From: Lientehia sp934351765 | Lineage (GTDB): Bacteria; Bacillota; Clostridia; Lachnospirales; Lachnospiraceae | NCBI RefSeq assembly: GCF_052118925.1 | Contig: NZ_JBQKGG010000002.1 | Location: 124,001-188,000 of the forward strand | DNA: 64,000 nt | Direction: 5' to 3' | Shown: positions 34,032 through 42,249 of the stretch, piece by piece | Numbering within the stretch: position 1 is the first letter of the stretch | Layout: each line of letters starts with the position of its first letter | Position numbers and translations under genes: made by a program | Notes under the pieces: model-generated | Told to the model about the DNA's origin: nothing | Databases searched by the model: none | What the model saw: the letters and a program-made list of their open reading frames with translations, nothing else

Positions 34032-34934
34032 TTACTCTTTCTTCTCAGGATCGAGAAGCTCCTGTTCCTGCACAGAAGCTTCCTGATCCGATGCTTCTGC
34101 TTCCTTTTTTTCCGCTTCGTTGTTCTCTGTGTCGTTGTTCTCTGTGTCTTTGTTCTCCGCTTCGTTGTCTTCCGCTTTTTTCGGATACTTTTTTCCGCAG
34201 TAAGCTACAATCGCGATTCCTGCGATCAGCATAAAGACCGCAATAAACTGGGAGGTGGAAAGCACTCCCACCTCGCCTCTGGGATCATCCCGGAAGCACT
34301 CGATAACAAACCGGCCGATGCTGTAAAAAATCAGATAAAAGCCGCCCACCTGACCGTCGGACTTTGTCTTTTTCGCACAGAATAGCAGTGCAAAAAAATT
34401 CAGGAAATCTCCGGCACTGGAAAGAAGCTGAGTCGGAATCAGTGGAATTCCTCCCGGTGCAAACCGGCATTCTGCCGGAAAGATCACATGAAATGCACTG
34501 GTGGTCTCTTTTCCGTAGCAGCAGCCTGCCAGAAAACAGCCGATACGCCCGAAGGCCTGCGCCAGTGCGATAGACGGCATAACCAGATCAAAATATTTCA
34601 AAAAAGAAAGCTTTTTGATCCGGCAGAACAGCCAGCCGGTAAGGATCCCGCCGATCAGTCCGCCGTATACTACAAATCCATTGGACAACGTTGCCAGAAA
34701 CTGTTTCGGATCTGCGATCAGGCTCGGAAGCTCCGTGATCAAAAACAAAAGCTTCGCCGATGCCCAGCCTCCCACCAGACACCACATTCCCAGCGAAAAT
34801 ACCTGATCATTGCCGATCTGATATTTTTTCTCCCGGAACATGGCTACCCAGAACGCCAGGACAATCCCGATTGCAATCATCAGACCGTATCCGTATATGG
34901 TAAACGATCCGATCTGGACGATAACTTCTTTCAT
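34032..34934 (-). CDS. lgt: Prolipoprotein diacylglyceryl transferase with an acidic tail
   Basis: Transfers diacylglycerol from phosphatidylglycerol to the lipobox cysteine of prolipoproteins, which the window's lipoproteins need. 300 residues, about seven membrane segments. The signature region is AQAFGRIGCFLAGCCYGKET and FYSIGRFVIECFRDDPRG. The final 50 residues form a hydrophilic tail of repeated Glu/Asn/Asp/Ala (KDTENNDTENNEAEKK), not part of the usual enzyme. The start at 34934 follows GAGGAG. It is divergent from the MarR gene. Confidence 0.92.
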   Translation of the reverse strand: MKEVIVQIGSFTIYGYGLMIAIGIVLAFWVAMFREKKYQIGNDQVFSLGMWCLVGGWASAKLLFLITELPSLIADPKQFLATLSNGFVVYGGLIGGILTGWLFCRIKKLSFLKYFDLVMPSIALAQAFGRIGCFLAGCCYGKETTSAFHVIFPAECRFAPGGIPLIPTQLLSSAGDFLNFFALLFCAKKTKSDGQVGGFYLIFYSIGRFVIECFRDDPRGEVGVLSTSQFIAVFMLIAGIAIVAYCGKKYPKKAEDNEAENKDTENNDTENNEAEKKEAEASDQEASVQEQELLDPEKKE

Positions 34935-34964
34935 TGTTTTATTCTCCTCTTTTTTATTCGCTTC

Positions 34965-34970
34965 ATTATA
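34965..34970 (-). promoter_or_regulatory. Extended -10 promoter of lgt
   Basis: TGGTATAAT on the minus strand; no good -35. It is about 30 bases before the start codon. Confidence 0.5.
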
Positions 34971-35081
34971 CCACGTCTGTGTTTCATTATCCACCTCTGT
35001 TTCCGCTTCCGATAAAGTTTCTCCAAAAGAAAAACTTTCCATGAATCGAAAATAAACTTTTTGTTAAATGTTAATATTTCA

Positions 35082-35109
35082 TTGACTTTCAGTGAATATT
35101 TGTTATACT
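35082..35109 (+). promoter_or_regulatory. Promoter of the marR-ftsH operon
   Basis: TTGACT (35082-35087), 16 bases, TATACT (35104-35109). Confidence 0.7.
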
Positions 35110-35139
35110 TTTTGGAGAACCCTTAAAGGAGGTATTTTC

Positions 35140-35637
35140 ATGAATCAAAAAAGCTCCGATCCAAGGCATCTGGCCGAACAGCTTCTGAACTTTTCTCTTT
35201 CTCTGTATGTCCGCATGAAGGAGCATCTCCTTCCCGATACAGACATAAAGCTAAGCAGTCATGGCTTTCATATTTTATACATTTTAAATGAAAGTCCTGA
35301 TGGAACGGTTCCCATGACAGAACTGGTTTCCCGGCTGGGCCGTACCAGACAGCAGCTTTCCAAGCTGATCAGCGATCTGGAGGATGACGGGCTGGTTAAC
35401 CGCGTTCACACCAGTGAAAACCGCCGCCTGGTCTACGTTTCCCTGACTGCTGCCGGAAAAGAAGCCGCATGCAGGTCCCGTCAAAATATGACCGATGCTG
35501 TGGAACAGGCACTCCGGACAATACCGGCCGAAAAGCTGAATGAGCTTGACATGCTTACCAGCCAGCTTGCAGACCTTGGATCCCGTATCAACCACTATTT
35601 ACAGGAGGTATCTGATGAAAGAAGTACAACCACCTAA
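35140..35637 (+). CDS. MarR family transcriptional regulator
   Basis: 165-residue winged-helix protein. The DNA-binding part is VPMTELVSRLGRTRQQLSKLISDLEDDGLV (split), and the wing is SENRRLVYVSLTAAGKEA. AAAGGAGG precedes the ATG at 35140. The end of the gene overlaps the start of ftsH by 23 bases, so the two are translated together. This suggests the regulator controls its own operon and thereby protease levels; the signal is unknown. Confidence 0.9.
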   Translation: MNQKSSDPRHLAEQLLNFSLSLYVRMKEHLLPDTDIKLSSHGFHILYILNESPDGTVPMTELVSRLGRTRQQLSKLISDLEDDGLVNRVHTSENRRLVYVSLTAAGKEAACRSRQNMTDAVEQALRTIPAEKLNELDMLTSQLADLGSRINHYLQEVSDERSTTT

Positions 35638-37480
35638 AAAGCCACTGTTGTTCTACTACCTGATCGCCCTGATCCTGCTGCTTCTTCTGAACGCTCTGCT
35701 GTTTCCACGGCTGTTCAGCACAAGGGTCTCGGAAGTAGACTACGGTACCTTTCTTACCATGATTGAAAATAAAACTATCGGTGAAGTGGAGATTGATGAC
35801 AATGAGATCATCTTTTCCGATAATGAAGATCCCGCCCATTACTATAAAACCGGAAAGCTGGAGGACGGTGATAAGCTGGCAGACCGCCTTTACAACGCAG
35901 GGATCACCTCATTCAGCACTCCCATTGTCCAGCAGACCTCCCCGATCCTGAGCTTTTTACTCAGCTGGATTTTCCCGGTTCTGTTCTTCGTTGCCATCGG
36001 ACAGCTTTTAAGCCGTTCTCTTGCCAAAAAGATGGGCGGCGGTATAGGCAATGCCATGAGCTTCGGAAAAAGCAATGCCAAGGTTTATGTCCAGTCCACC
36101 ACCGGCATTAAATTCAGTGATGTGGCCGGTGAAGATGAGGCAAAGGAGATTCTGCAGGAGATCGTGAATTTTCTTCATAATCCTGCCCAGTATACGGAAA
36201 TCGGTGCAAAAATGCCGAAGGGTGCTCTTCTTGTCGGCCCTCCCGGAACCGGAAAGACTCTTCTTGCCAAGGCGGTCGCAGGCGAAGCCAACGTTCCGTT
36301 CTTTTCCATCTCCGGCTCGGAATTCGTAGAAATGTTCGTCGGCATGGGTGCTGCCAAGGTTCGTGACCTGTTTAAGCAGGCTGCCGAAAAGGCTCCCTGT
36401 ATTGTCTTTATTGATGAGATTGATACCATCGGAAAAAAGCGTGACGGCGGCGGTGTCGGCGGCAACGATGAACGGGAACAGACCCTGAATCAGCTGCTGA
36501 CCGAGATGGATGGCTTCGATGGTACCAAGGGCGTTGTGATCCTGGCTGCTACCAACCGTCCGGATTCTCTGGATCCTGCCCTTCTCCGTCCCGGCCGTTT
36601 TGACCGCCGTGTACCCGTGGAGCTTCCGGATCTTCAGGGTCGTGAAGCCATTCTCCGTGTTCATGCAAAGAAGGTCAAGATGGGCGACAACGTGGACTTC
36701 TCTGCCATCGCCAGAGCCGCCGCCGGTGCCAGCGGTGCCGAGCTTGCCAACATGATCAATGAAGCAGCTCTGCGTGCAGTCCGGGACGGCAGAAAGTTCG
36801 TCACTCAGGCTGATCTGGAAGAAAGCGTCGAAGTCGTGATCGCCGGATATCAGAAAAAGAATAAGCTGCTGACCGACAAGGAAAAGCTGACCGTTGCCTA
36901 CCATGAAATCGGACATGCACTTGTCGCCGCACTCCAGACCAACTCCGCACCGGTAACAAAGATCACCATCATTCCCCGTACCTCCGGTGCACTTGGCTAC
37001 ACCATGCAGGTAGATCAGAATGACAAGAATCTGATGTCCAGAGAAGAGCTGGAAAACAAGATCGCCACCTTCACCGGCGGACGGATCGCAGAGGATCTGA
37101 TCTTCCACTCCATCTCTACCGGAGCCTCCAACGACATTGAGCAGGCAACCAAGCTGGCCCGCGCCATGATCACCCGCTACGGCATGAGCGATGAGTTCGG
37201 CATGGTAGCCTTCGAGACCATACAGAATCAATACCTGGGCGGCGATACCTCTCTGGCCTGCTCTGAGACCACCTCAGCCAAGATCGATGATATGGTGGTA
37301 GCACTGGTAAAACGCCAGTACGACAAAGCAGAACAGCTTCTCCGCAGCAATATGCCGAAGCTTCATCAGCTTGCCGAATACCTTTACAGCCATGAGACCA
37401 TCACCGGTGATGAGTTTATGGAGATCCTCTCCAGGCCCATCCCCGCTGTTGCCGATCAGTCCACAAAGGAGAATCACTGA
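35615..37480 (+). CDS. ftsH: ATP-dependent zinc metalloprotease FtsH
   Basis: Membrane-anchored AAA+ protease of 621 residues that degrades misfolded membrane and regulatory proteins. Two membrane segments lie near residues 10-30 and 105-130. Walker A is GPPGTGKT, Walker B is IVFIDEID and the second region of homology is NRPDSLDPALLRPGRFDRR. The zinc site is HEIGH near residue 430, and a later Asp lies in ASNDIEQAT. The start is set by ACAGGAGG, inside the end of marR. It has a short C terminus. Many Clostridia keep a second ftsH elsewhere; linkage to marR marks this as possibly the accessory copy. Confidence 0.95.
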   Translation: MKEVQPPKKPLLFYYLIALILLLLLNALLFPRLFSTRVSEVDYGTFLTMIENKTIGEVEIDDNEIIFSDNEDPAHYYKTGKLEDGDKLADRLYNAGITSFSTPIVQQTSPILSFLLSWIFPVLFFVAIGQLLSRSLAKKMGGGIGNAMSFGKSNAKVYVQSTTGIKFSDVAGEDEAKEILQEIVNFLHNPAQYTEIGAKMPKGALLVGPPGTGKTLLAKAVAGEANVPFFSISGSEFVEMFVGMGAAKVRDLFKQAAEKAPCIVFIDEIDTIGKKRDGGGVGGNDEREQTLNQLLTEMDGFDGTKGVVILAATNRPDSLDPALLRPGRFDRRVPVELPDLQGREAILRVHAKKVKMGDNVDFSAIARAAAGASGAELANMINEAALRAVRDGRKFVTQADLEESVEVVIAGYQKKNKLLTDKEKLTVAYHEIGHALVAALQTNSAPVTKITIIPRTSGALGYTMQVDQNDKNLMSREELENKIATFTGGRIAEDLIFHSISTGASNDIEQATKLARAMITRYGMSDEFGMVAFETIQNQYLGGDTSLACSETTSAKIDDMVVALVKRQYDKAEQLLRSNMPKLHQLAEYLYSHETITGDEFMEILSRPIPAVADQSTKENH

Positions 37481-37482
37481 TC

Positions 37483-38616
37483 ATGAACAAAAAAGAAATC
37501 TCTGAAATCAAGAAGCAGTTCACTCCGGCCAACTGTGCCATCACAAGGCTCTGCGGCTGTTATGTGGACAACGAAAAAGAGAGGAAAGCCGAATTCAAAG
37601 AGGCCTTCCTCTCCCTCCCTGAGGAGGAAATGTTTAAATATTTTGAATTATTCCGAAAAAATCTCTCCGGCACTCTCGGGAAAAATCTGATCAACATGGA
37701 ATTTCCCCTGGCCGCAGAGAATCCCGGAAGCACCCATGACCTGCTCATGCAGCTTCGGGAAACCAGACTGACCGATGACATTCTCATCGACACCTTTTAC
37801 GACAAGGTTCTGGACAGCCTTGATGAACCTGGAAACTTTCTCATTCTGCTGATTCACGGACTTTATGATATTCCCGGAAAGTCCACCGACGGAAACGAGA
37901 TGTTCGATGCCTCCGAGGAGGTTTACAGCTTCGTGTTATGCTGTGTCTGCCCGGTGAAGCTGACAAAGGCCGGTCTCTGCTACAATGCCTCCGAGGGCAT
38001 CATTCAGAACCGGATCCGTGACTGGGTGGTGGACATGCCCTTAACCGGCTTTCTATTCCCCGCCTTCAATGACCGGAGCACTGACATCCACAGCCTCCTC
38101 TTCTACTCCAAGGACGCCGACCAGTTCCAGGCACGTCTCATTGAGGATATGCTTGGCTGTACTCCTCCCATGCCGGTTACAAGCCAGAAGGAAGCCTTTC
38201 AGGCTCTGGTGGAGGACACCCTCGGTGATGACTGCAGCTTTGAAGCCGTAAAGAACATCCACGAAAAGCTGACAGAAAAGCTGGAGGACGGCAAGGACTC
38301 CCCGGACCCGGCCGCACTCACCAAGCGGGATCTGTACCTGCTTCTATCCGACAGCGGCGCTGATGAGGAGCATCTGGAAGCTCTGGACGAACGCTTTGAG
38401 GAAACCGCCGGAAAAGACGCTTCCCTCTTCGCCTCCAATGTGATCAATGCCAGAAAATTCGAAATCAAAACCCCCGATGTCGTGGTTCAGGTCAAGCCGG
38501 ACCGCGCCGACCTGGTGAAAACCATGGTCATCGACAGGCAGGAATGTCTGGTGATCCCTCTGGAAGAGCATGTGGAGGTAAGCGGAATCGTGATCAAAAC
38601 AAAAAGTGAATCATAA
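37483..38616 (+). CDS. DUF4317 protein
   Basis: 377 residues, acidic, no membrane segment. It matches a clostridial family of unknown function: MNKKEISEIKKQFTPANCAITRLCGCYVD at the start (as two blocks) and YSFVLCCVCPVKLTKAGLCYN in the middle. The C-terminal half has a helical Glu/Lys-rich region, then PDVVVQVKPDRADLV. It starts two bases after ftsH stops, so it is the third gene of that operon, a possible substrate, adaptor or co-regulated protein of FtsH. Confidence 0.85.
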   Translation: MNKKEISEIKKQFTPANCAITRLCGCYVDNEKERKAEFKEAFLSLPEEEMFKYFELFRKNLSGTLGKNLINMEFPLAAENPGSTHDLLMQLRETRLTDDILIDTFYDKVLDSLDEPGNFLILLIHGLYDIPGKSTDGNEMFDASEEVYSFVLCCVCPVKLTKAGLCYNASEGIIQNRIRDWVVDMPLTGFLFPAFNDRSTDIHSLLFYSKDADQFQARLIEDMLGCTPPMPVTSQKEAFQALVEDTLGDDCSFEAVKNIHEKLTEKLEDGKDSPDPAALTKRDLYLLLSDSGADEEHLEALDERFEETAGKDASLFASNVINARKFEIKTPDVVVQVKPDRADLVKTMVIDRQECLVIPLEEHVEVSGIVIKTKSES

Positions 38617-38640
38617 GGATTCTCATCAAAATCACCGGTC

Positions 38641-39699
38641 CTACTTCAGGATCTTCCGCACGATGCAGAGCACCGCTCCCAGAACTGCGCAGCTTCCGGC
38701 AGTTTTTGTCACGGAACCGGCCACGGAAAAGTACAGATTGACGCCGTCCAGGATTCCTGCCCGGTAAGGCAGAAGCATTTGGATCGCGGACGCGGTGAAG
38801 ATCAGCAGCGCAAACAGGATAAATGCAGTCAAGCCGCGTCCGGTATCGAACTTTTTCAGCCTTCCGTCGTATGCCATGCGCCGTCTGGACGCCATCCAGG
38901 CAAGTGAAATCAGACCGTATAACAGGGTCACACCTGACATGGCAAGAAATACCGCCTCGCCTTTATTGAAATTCTCCGGCTGAAGGCTCAGCGTTCCCAG
39001 AACGCTCCGCTCGATCCAGATCTCTTTTCCAAGGAACCCGATAATTCCAGCCATAAGAACTACACAGGCCAGACGAAGGACGGTAGAGATCAGACCGGAG
39101 GCTGCGCTTCCGGCTGCCTTTCCGGCTTTCCCAACCGTTTTTCCGGCACTTCCAATCGTTTTTCCCGCAGTATGTCCGACAGATCTCACGGTCTTTGCCG
39201 CTTTCTTTTTCTTCTTTTTCTTTCCGCCTGTCTTACTGCCCTGGCCGTAGGAATCATCCTCCTCCCAGAGTTCTTCCGGCTCCTCGTCCACATTGGCATA
39301 GGGATCCCGTCCCAGATTTCCTTTTGCCACAAAGACGTTCTGCATTCTCTCGCCCAGCTTCTTTCCGGGCTTTGCACCTTCCTCCGCAGTTCCGGTTTCA
39401 GAAACAGGAGTTCGTTCCGGATACGCAGCTCCTCCGGCCAGATTTCTCGGTCCCTCTTCCGGCGTATATTGATCCAGCGGCTCCAGTACCACGGTTTCAT
39501 CGCCAAGACCATCCGGTTTCTCAAAAAAACGTTCTTCCGGAATAAAGGACTCATCCTCCGGTACAAAATCTATATCAGAATAAGACGGCACTTCCCGCTT
39601 TGCTCTTTTGCTGTTTCCTGCACCCTGCCCGGGCAGCTTTGCACCGCAGTAACGGCAGAACGCACCGTCTGCCTGTTTTCCACAGTTTGGACAATACAT
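38641..39699 (-). CDS. Zinc-ribbon membrane protein, unknown function
   Basis: 352 residues. An N-terminal zinc ribbon MYCPNCGKQADGAFCRYCG (C3, C6, C15, C18) is followed by a charged, acidic linker. A lysine run (GGKKKKKKKAAK) and a Gly/Lys/Ala repeat (KTIGSAGKTVGKAGKAAG) come next. Then come about four hydrophobic segments. Such proteins are common and uncharacterised in Clostridia. Convergent with the ftsH operon. Confidence 0.75.
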   Translation of the reverse strand: MYCPNCGKQADGAFCRYCGAKLPGQGAGNSKRAKREVPSYSDIDFVPEDESFIPEERFFEKPDGLGDETVVLEPLDQYTPEEGPRNLAGGAAYPERTPVSETGTAEEGAKPGKKLGERMQNVFVAKGNLGRDPYANVDEEPEELWEEDDSYGQGSKTGGKKKKKKKAAKTVRSVGHTAGKTIGSAGKTVGKAGKAAGSAASGLISTVLRLACVVLMAGIIGFLGKEIWIERSVLGTLSLQPENFNKGEAVFLAMSGVTLLYGLISLAWMASRRRMAYDGRLKKFDTGRGLTAFILFALLIFTASAIQMLLPYRAGILDGVNLYFSVAGSVTKTAGSCAVLGAVLCIVRKILK

Positions 39700-39801
39700 G
39701 TTCTCTTCTCCCTTCTGTCATATCCGGCCTTTTCGCCTGCTGAGTGGTTATTATAACACGCTCAACTCCAAAAAGCAAAAGAGTTCACAAAATCTTAACT
39801 A

Positions 39802-40686
39802 TTATGAAAGAAGCTGTTTTTCCACGTTTTCAAATCCAAGACGCGCAATGGTATCGGCAAACCGCTCCCCCGGCTGTCCATGATCCTTAAAGAACAGGAT
39901 CGCCTTTTCGATCACGGTCATGACCTCTTCCTTTGTGGTAAAGAACTGATTTAATGCTCTTCCCATGGCCACCTTCTTTCCCCAGCGGCCTCCAATGTAG
40001 ATCTTATAACCGTATGTACCGTCTGTGATCGAATCAAACCGGCATGTTCCGATACAGCGGCCGCACTGATTACAGAGCTCGGTATTCCGTACCAGAACGC
40101 CGTCCACCACCTTCGATGCCCCGACAGGACAGGCAGCCTCTACGGCACACTTTTTACAGCCCTTGCAAAGCTCCTTATGAAACTGCGGGATCCGCTGGCC
40201 TACCACCCCCAGATCATTGAGGTTTGGCTTCACACAGTTATTGGGACATCCGCCTACGGCAATCTTGAACTTATGAGGCAGCTTCACATCATGATATCCC
40301 ACATAAAACCGCTGATGGATTTCTTCAGAAAGTGCATAAGAGTCCAAAAGCCCATACTGGCAGGTCGTACCCTTACAGGACACCACCGGCCGCACCTTCG
40401 GCCCGGTTCCGCCGGCCATGAGTCCTTCCTCTGCAAGAAATGACTGAAATTCCCCGATCTTTTCATAGGGGATTCCGGGAATCTCCACGGTCTGTCTCGT
40501 GGTGTACGTTAAGGTTCCGTTTCCGAACCGTTCGGCTGCTTCTGCCATACGCCGGTGCTGGGCGGCAGTCACTCTTCCGTTTCCGGTAATCACACGGGCG
40601 GAAAAAGAATCCGTCCCCTTATTGTTTAAAAACCCAAGTCCTTTTAAGCGCTTCTCCTCGTCTGCGCTGATGGTTAACGCTGCCAT
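39802..40686 (-). CDS. Siroheme sulfite/nitrite reductase-like protein with a ferredoxin insert
   Basis: About 294 residues. The N-terminal ferrite-like half domain has TYTTRQTVEIPGI. Siroheme-[4Fe-4S] ligands are CKGTTCQYG and GGCPNNCVKPN. A ferredoxin-type insert follows (CKGCKKCAVEAACP and CNQCGRCIGTC). This layout matches the AsrC/small sulfite-reductase-like group. It is alone, without asrA or asrB, so electron donor and substrate (sulfite, nitrite or other) are unknown. The start at 40686 follows GGAGGAGG. A degraded LysR gene lies divergently next to it. Confidence 0.85.
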   Translation of the reverse strand: MAALTISADEEKRLKGLGFLNNKGTDSFSARVITGNGRVTAAQHRRMAEAAERFGNGTLTYTTRQTVEIPGIPYEKIGEFQSFLAEEGLMAGGTGPKVRPVVSCKGTTCQYGLLDSYALSEEIHQRFYVGYHDVKLPHKFKIAVGGCPNNCVKPNLNDLGVVGQRIPQFHKELCKGCKKCAVEAACPVGASKVVDGVLVRNTELCNQCGRCIGTCRFDSITDGTYGYKIYIGGRWGKKVAMGRALNQFFTTKEEVMTVIEKAILFFKDHGQPGERFADTIARLGFENVEKQLLS

Positions 40687-40782
40687 ACGCTCCTCCTCCA
40701 TTGTCCTTCTTTTTGTTTTTCACCTGTCTTTTTCTAATCTGAAATCAAGTTTCCTCTTTACTATACCACTTATCTTTCCATA

Positions 40783-40925
40783 TGTCATCTGAATATTATT
40801 TTCATTGTTGCCCAGTGCGGCTCCATGAGCGGTGCCGCCAGAACCCTTTACCTTTCTCAGGCAGAACCGGGAATTAAACCTGCCGGAGGGAATTGGAAAG
40901 CTGACGGAATAAGGTTCCACTGTCT
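40783..40925 (+). pseudogene. Remnant of a LysR-type regulator (helix-turn-helix only)
   Basis: In one plus-strand frame the DNA reads HLNIIFIVAQCGSMSGAAR then TLYLSQ, the hallmark of the LysR N-terminal helix-turn-helix. After SQ the frame drifts, but pieces such as ELES and GIRF, expected from LysR (LE.ELGIRLF), appear in shifted frames. There is no ligand-binding domain: the next gene starts about 80 bases on. It stands divergent from the sulfite-reductase-like gene, the classic place for its LysR regulator. I read it as the decayed regulator. Confidence 0.7.
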
Positions 40926-41006
40926 GTCAGCAATTTTCCATTATTTTCCAAAATACATCCACCAGAGTTTCATCTGCCAATATAATCCAAGCTCATAATG
41001 ACCTTC

Positions 41007-42110
41007 TTACAAGGTTTTCAAGTGCTCCAGTCTCCTCTGAAACATTTCATACATCTGCGGAAGCTCCGAAAAAGCCTCTTTCTTCACCTCCATGATCTGA
41101 TTCAGCCCGACTGCCCGTACTGCTTCCTCCGCAGCTTCCCTCTGGGTCGCATGACGGCCAAACAATGTCTGACAGCCAGCTCCGTCAAACGTATCATAGG
41201 AATGAAAGGCCTGGTTAAAATCCATCAGCTTATGGAGTGATATCGGACGGTTTGTCCGATTATCCACCAATACGCCCCAGTTTCCCCAGTGACGGTCTGT
41301 ATTTCCAATCAGGTAATCCAGCAGATTCATCATATAATATCCGTGACGATCCAGTGAGAGCACTGTTTTTTCCAAATTCTTATCATGATTCATCACATAC
41401 AATTCGAATGCCTCCATGGAGGCAATGGAAACCTTCAGAGAAGTCATATTTTCACTGACACTGACATCCTCTCCCTCAAAGCTTCCTCTCTCATAAAGCA
41501 CCTGATCTTCCGAAAAGCACCGGCAGACCTGGCTGGCCAGCAGCTCCCGTTCCACTGCCTCTTTTCCGCCGTCCTTCAGCAGCTGGAATCCGTTTCCGGT
41601 TCTCCTCCATGCTTTCGCAAAACAGCCGTTGGTTGCCGCATCTCTCGCAAGCTCCTGATTTTCTACCATGTACTGTCTTCCTCGAAGGGAAATATCCAGA
41701 AACGTGTTATCCAGATGATTCTGATACAGATTAACCTCTGCAAACGTCACCGGTTCTCCGGTCCGGCGCACCCAGAATACATCCGTCAGCGATGCACAGC
41801 GATATGACAATGCGATCTTGGCCCGTTCCCGGTCCGTCACCGCCTGCCTCATTCCCATGCTGTTTAAAATTTCTTTTGCATATTTCCGATCCAGTGTCAA
41901 GACCCTGGATGCGCACCAGTAATAGAAGTTGGTGATATTATTAACCAGCGTATCCAGATCCTCCGCTTCCTCCAGCCACAGATTATACGGAAGAAATGCC
42001 TCCTCATAGATTTTACTGTGTCCGTACTGATCAATCCGCGCCGTAAGCCGGTCCATATGCATGATCTCATAACCAACCGCTTTGATTTTTGTCAATCTGA
42101 ATTCCTCCAT
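41007..42110 (-). CDS. HipA-like serine/threonine kinase domain protein, orphan
   Basis: 367 residues, cytosolic. HipA-type landmarks: FAKAW (K166) as nucleotide-binding lysine, the acidic EREL helix, the catalytic loop GNTDRHWGNWG (N270-G279, with D272 and N277) and the metal motif MDFN (D297). An N-terminal region of about 160 residues is unlike canonical HipA. No HipB-type DNA-binding partner is next to it. HipA kinases phosphorylate proteins such as glutamyl-tRNA synthetase, but orphan HipA/CtkA-like kinases have other uses. Function here is unknown. Confidence 0.7.
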   Translation of the reverse strand: MEEFRLTKIKAVGYEIMHMDRLTARIDQYGHSKIYEEAFLPYNLWLEEAEDLDTLVNNITNFYYWCASRVLTLDRKYAKEILNSMGMRQAVTDRERAKIALSYRCASLTDVFWVRRTGEPVTFAEVNLYQNHLDNTFLDISLRGRQYMVENQELARDAATNGCFAKAWRRTGNGFQLLKDGGKEAVERELLASQVCRCFSEDQVLYERGSFEGEDVSVSENMTSLKVSIASMEAFELYVMNHDKNLEKTVLSLDRHGYYMMNLLDYLIGNTDRHWGNWGVLVDNRTNRPISLHKLMDFNQAFHSYDTFDGAGCQTLFGRHATQREAAEEAVRAVGLNQIMEVKKEAFSELPQMYEMFQRRLEHLKTL

Positions 42111-42215
42111 TCGCCATAGACTGATACCGCAGGCCTGCGCTGCTGTACAAATGCTTTCCGGACATCACCGTCTCATTCCCATCATACCATACCATATCTC
42201 TTTTTACAAAATAAA

Positions 42216-42241
42216 AGAGAAGAAACCGCAGTCTCTTCTCC
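42216..42241 (-). terminator. Terminator of the rluF-ligA-metA operon
   Basis: GAGAAGA/TCTTCTC stem on the minus strand followed by TTTTATTTTG. It lies 9 bases after the metA stop. Confidence 0.75.
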
Positions 42242-42249
42242 TCATTTAT

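Noticed and set aside
36008..37231. 407-residue minus-strand open frame opposite ftsH
   Set aside because: Antisense shadow of a conserved AAA+ protease; Gly/His-rich composition typical of antisense frames.
40720..41000. Riboswitch or structured leader upstream of the sulfite reductase
   Set aside because: GC hairpins and a CTGGGCAAC end looked like a riboswitch, but no consensus fitted, while the plus strand reads as a LysR helix-turn-helix relic.
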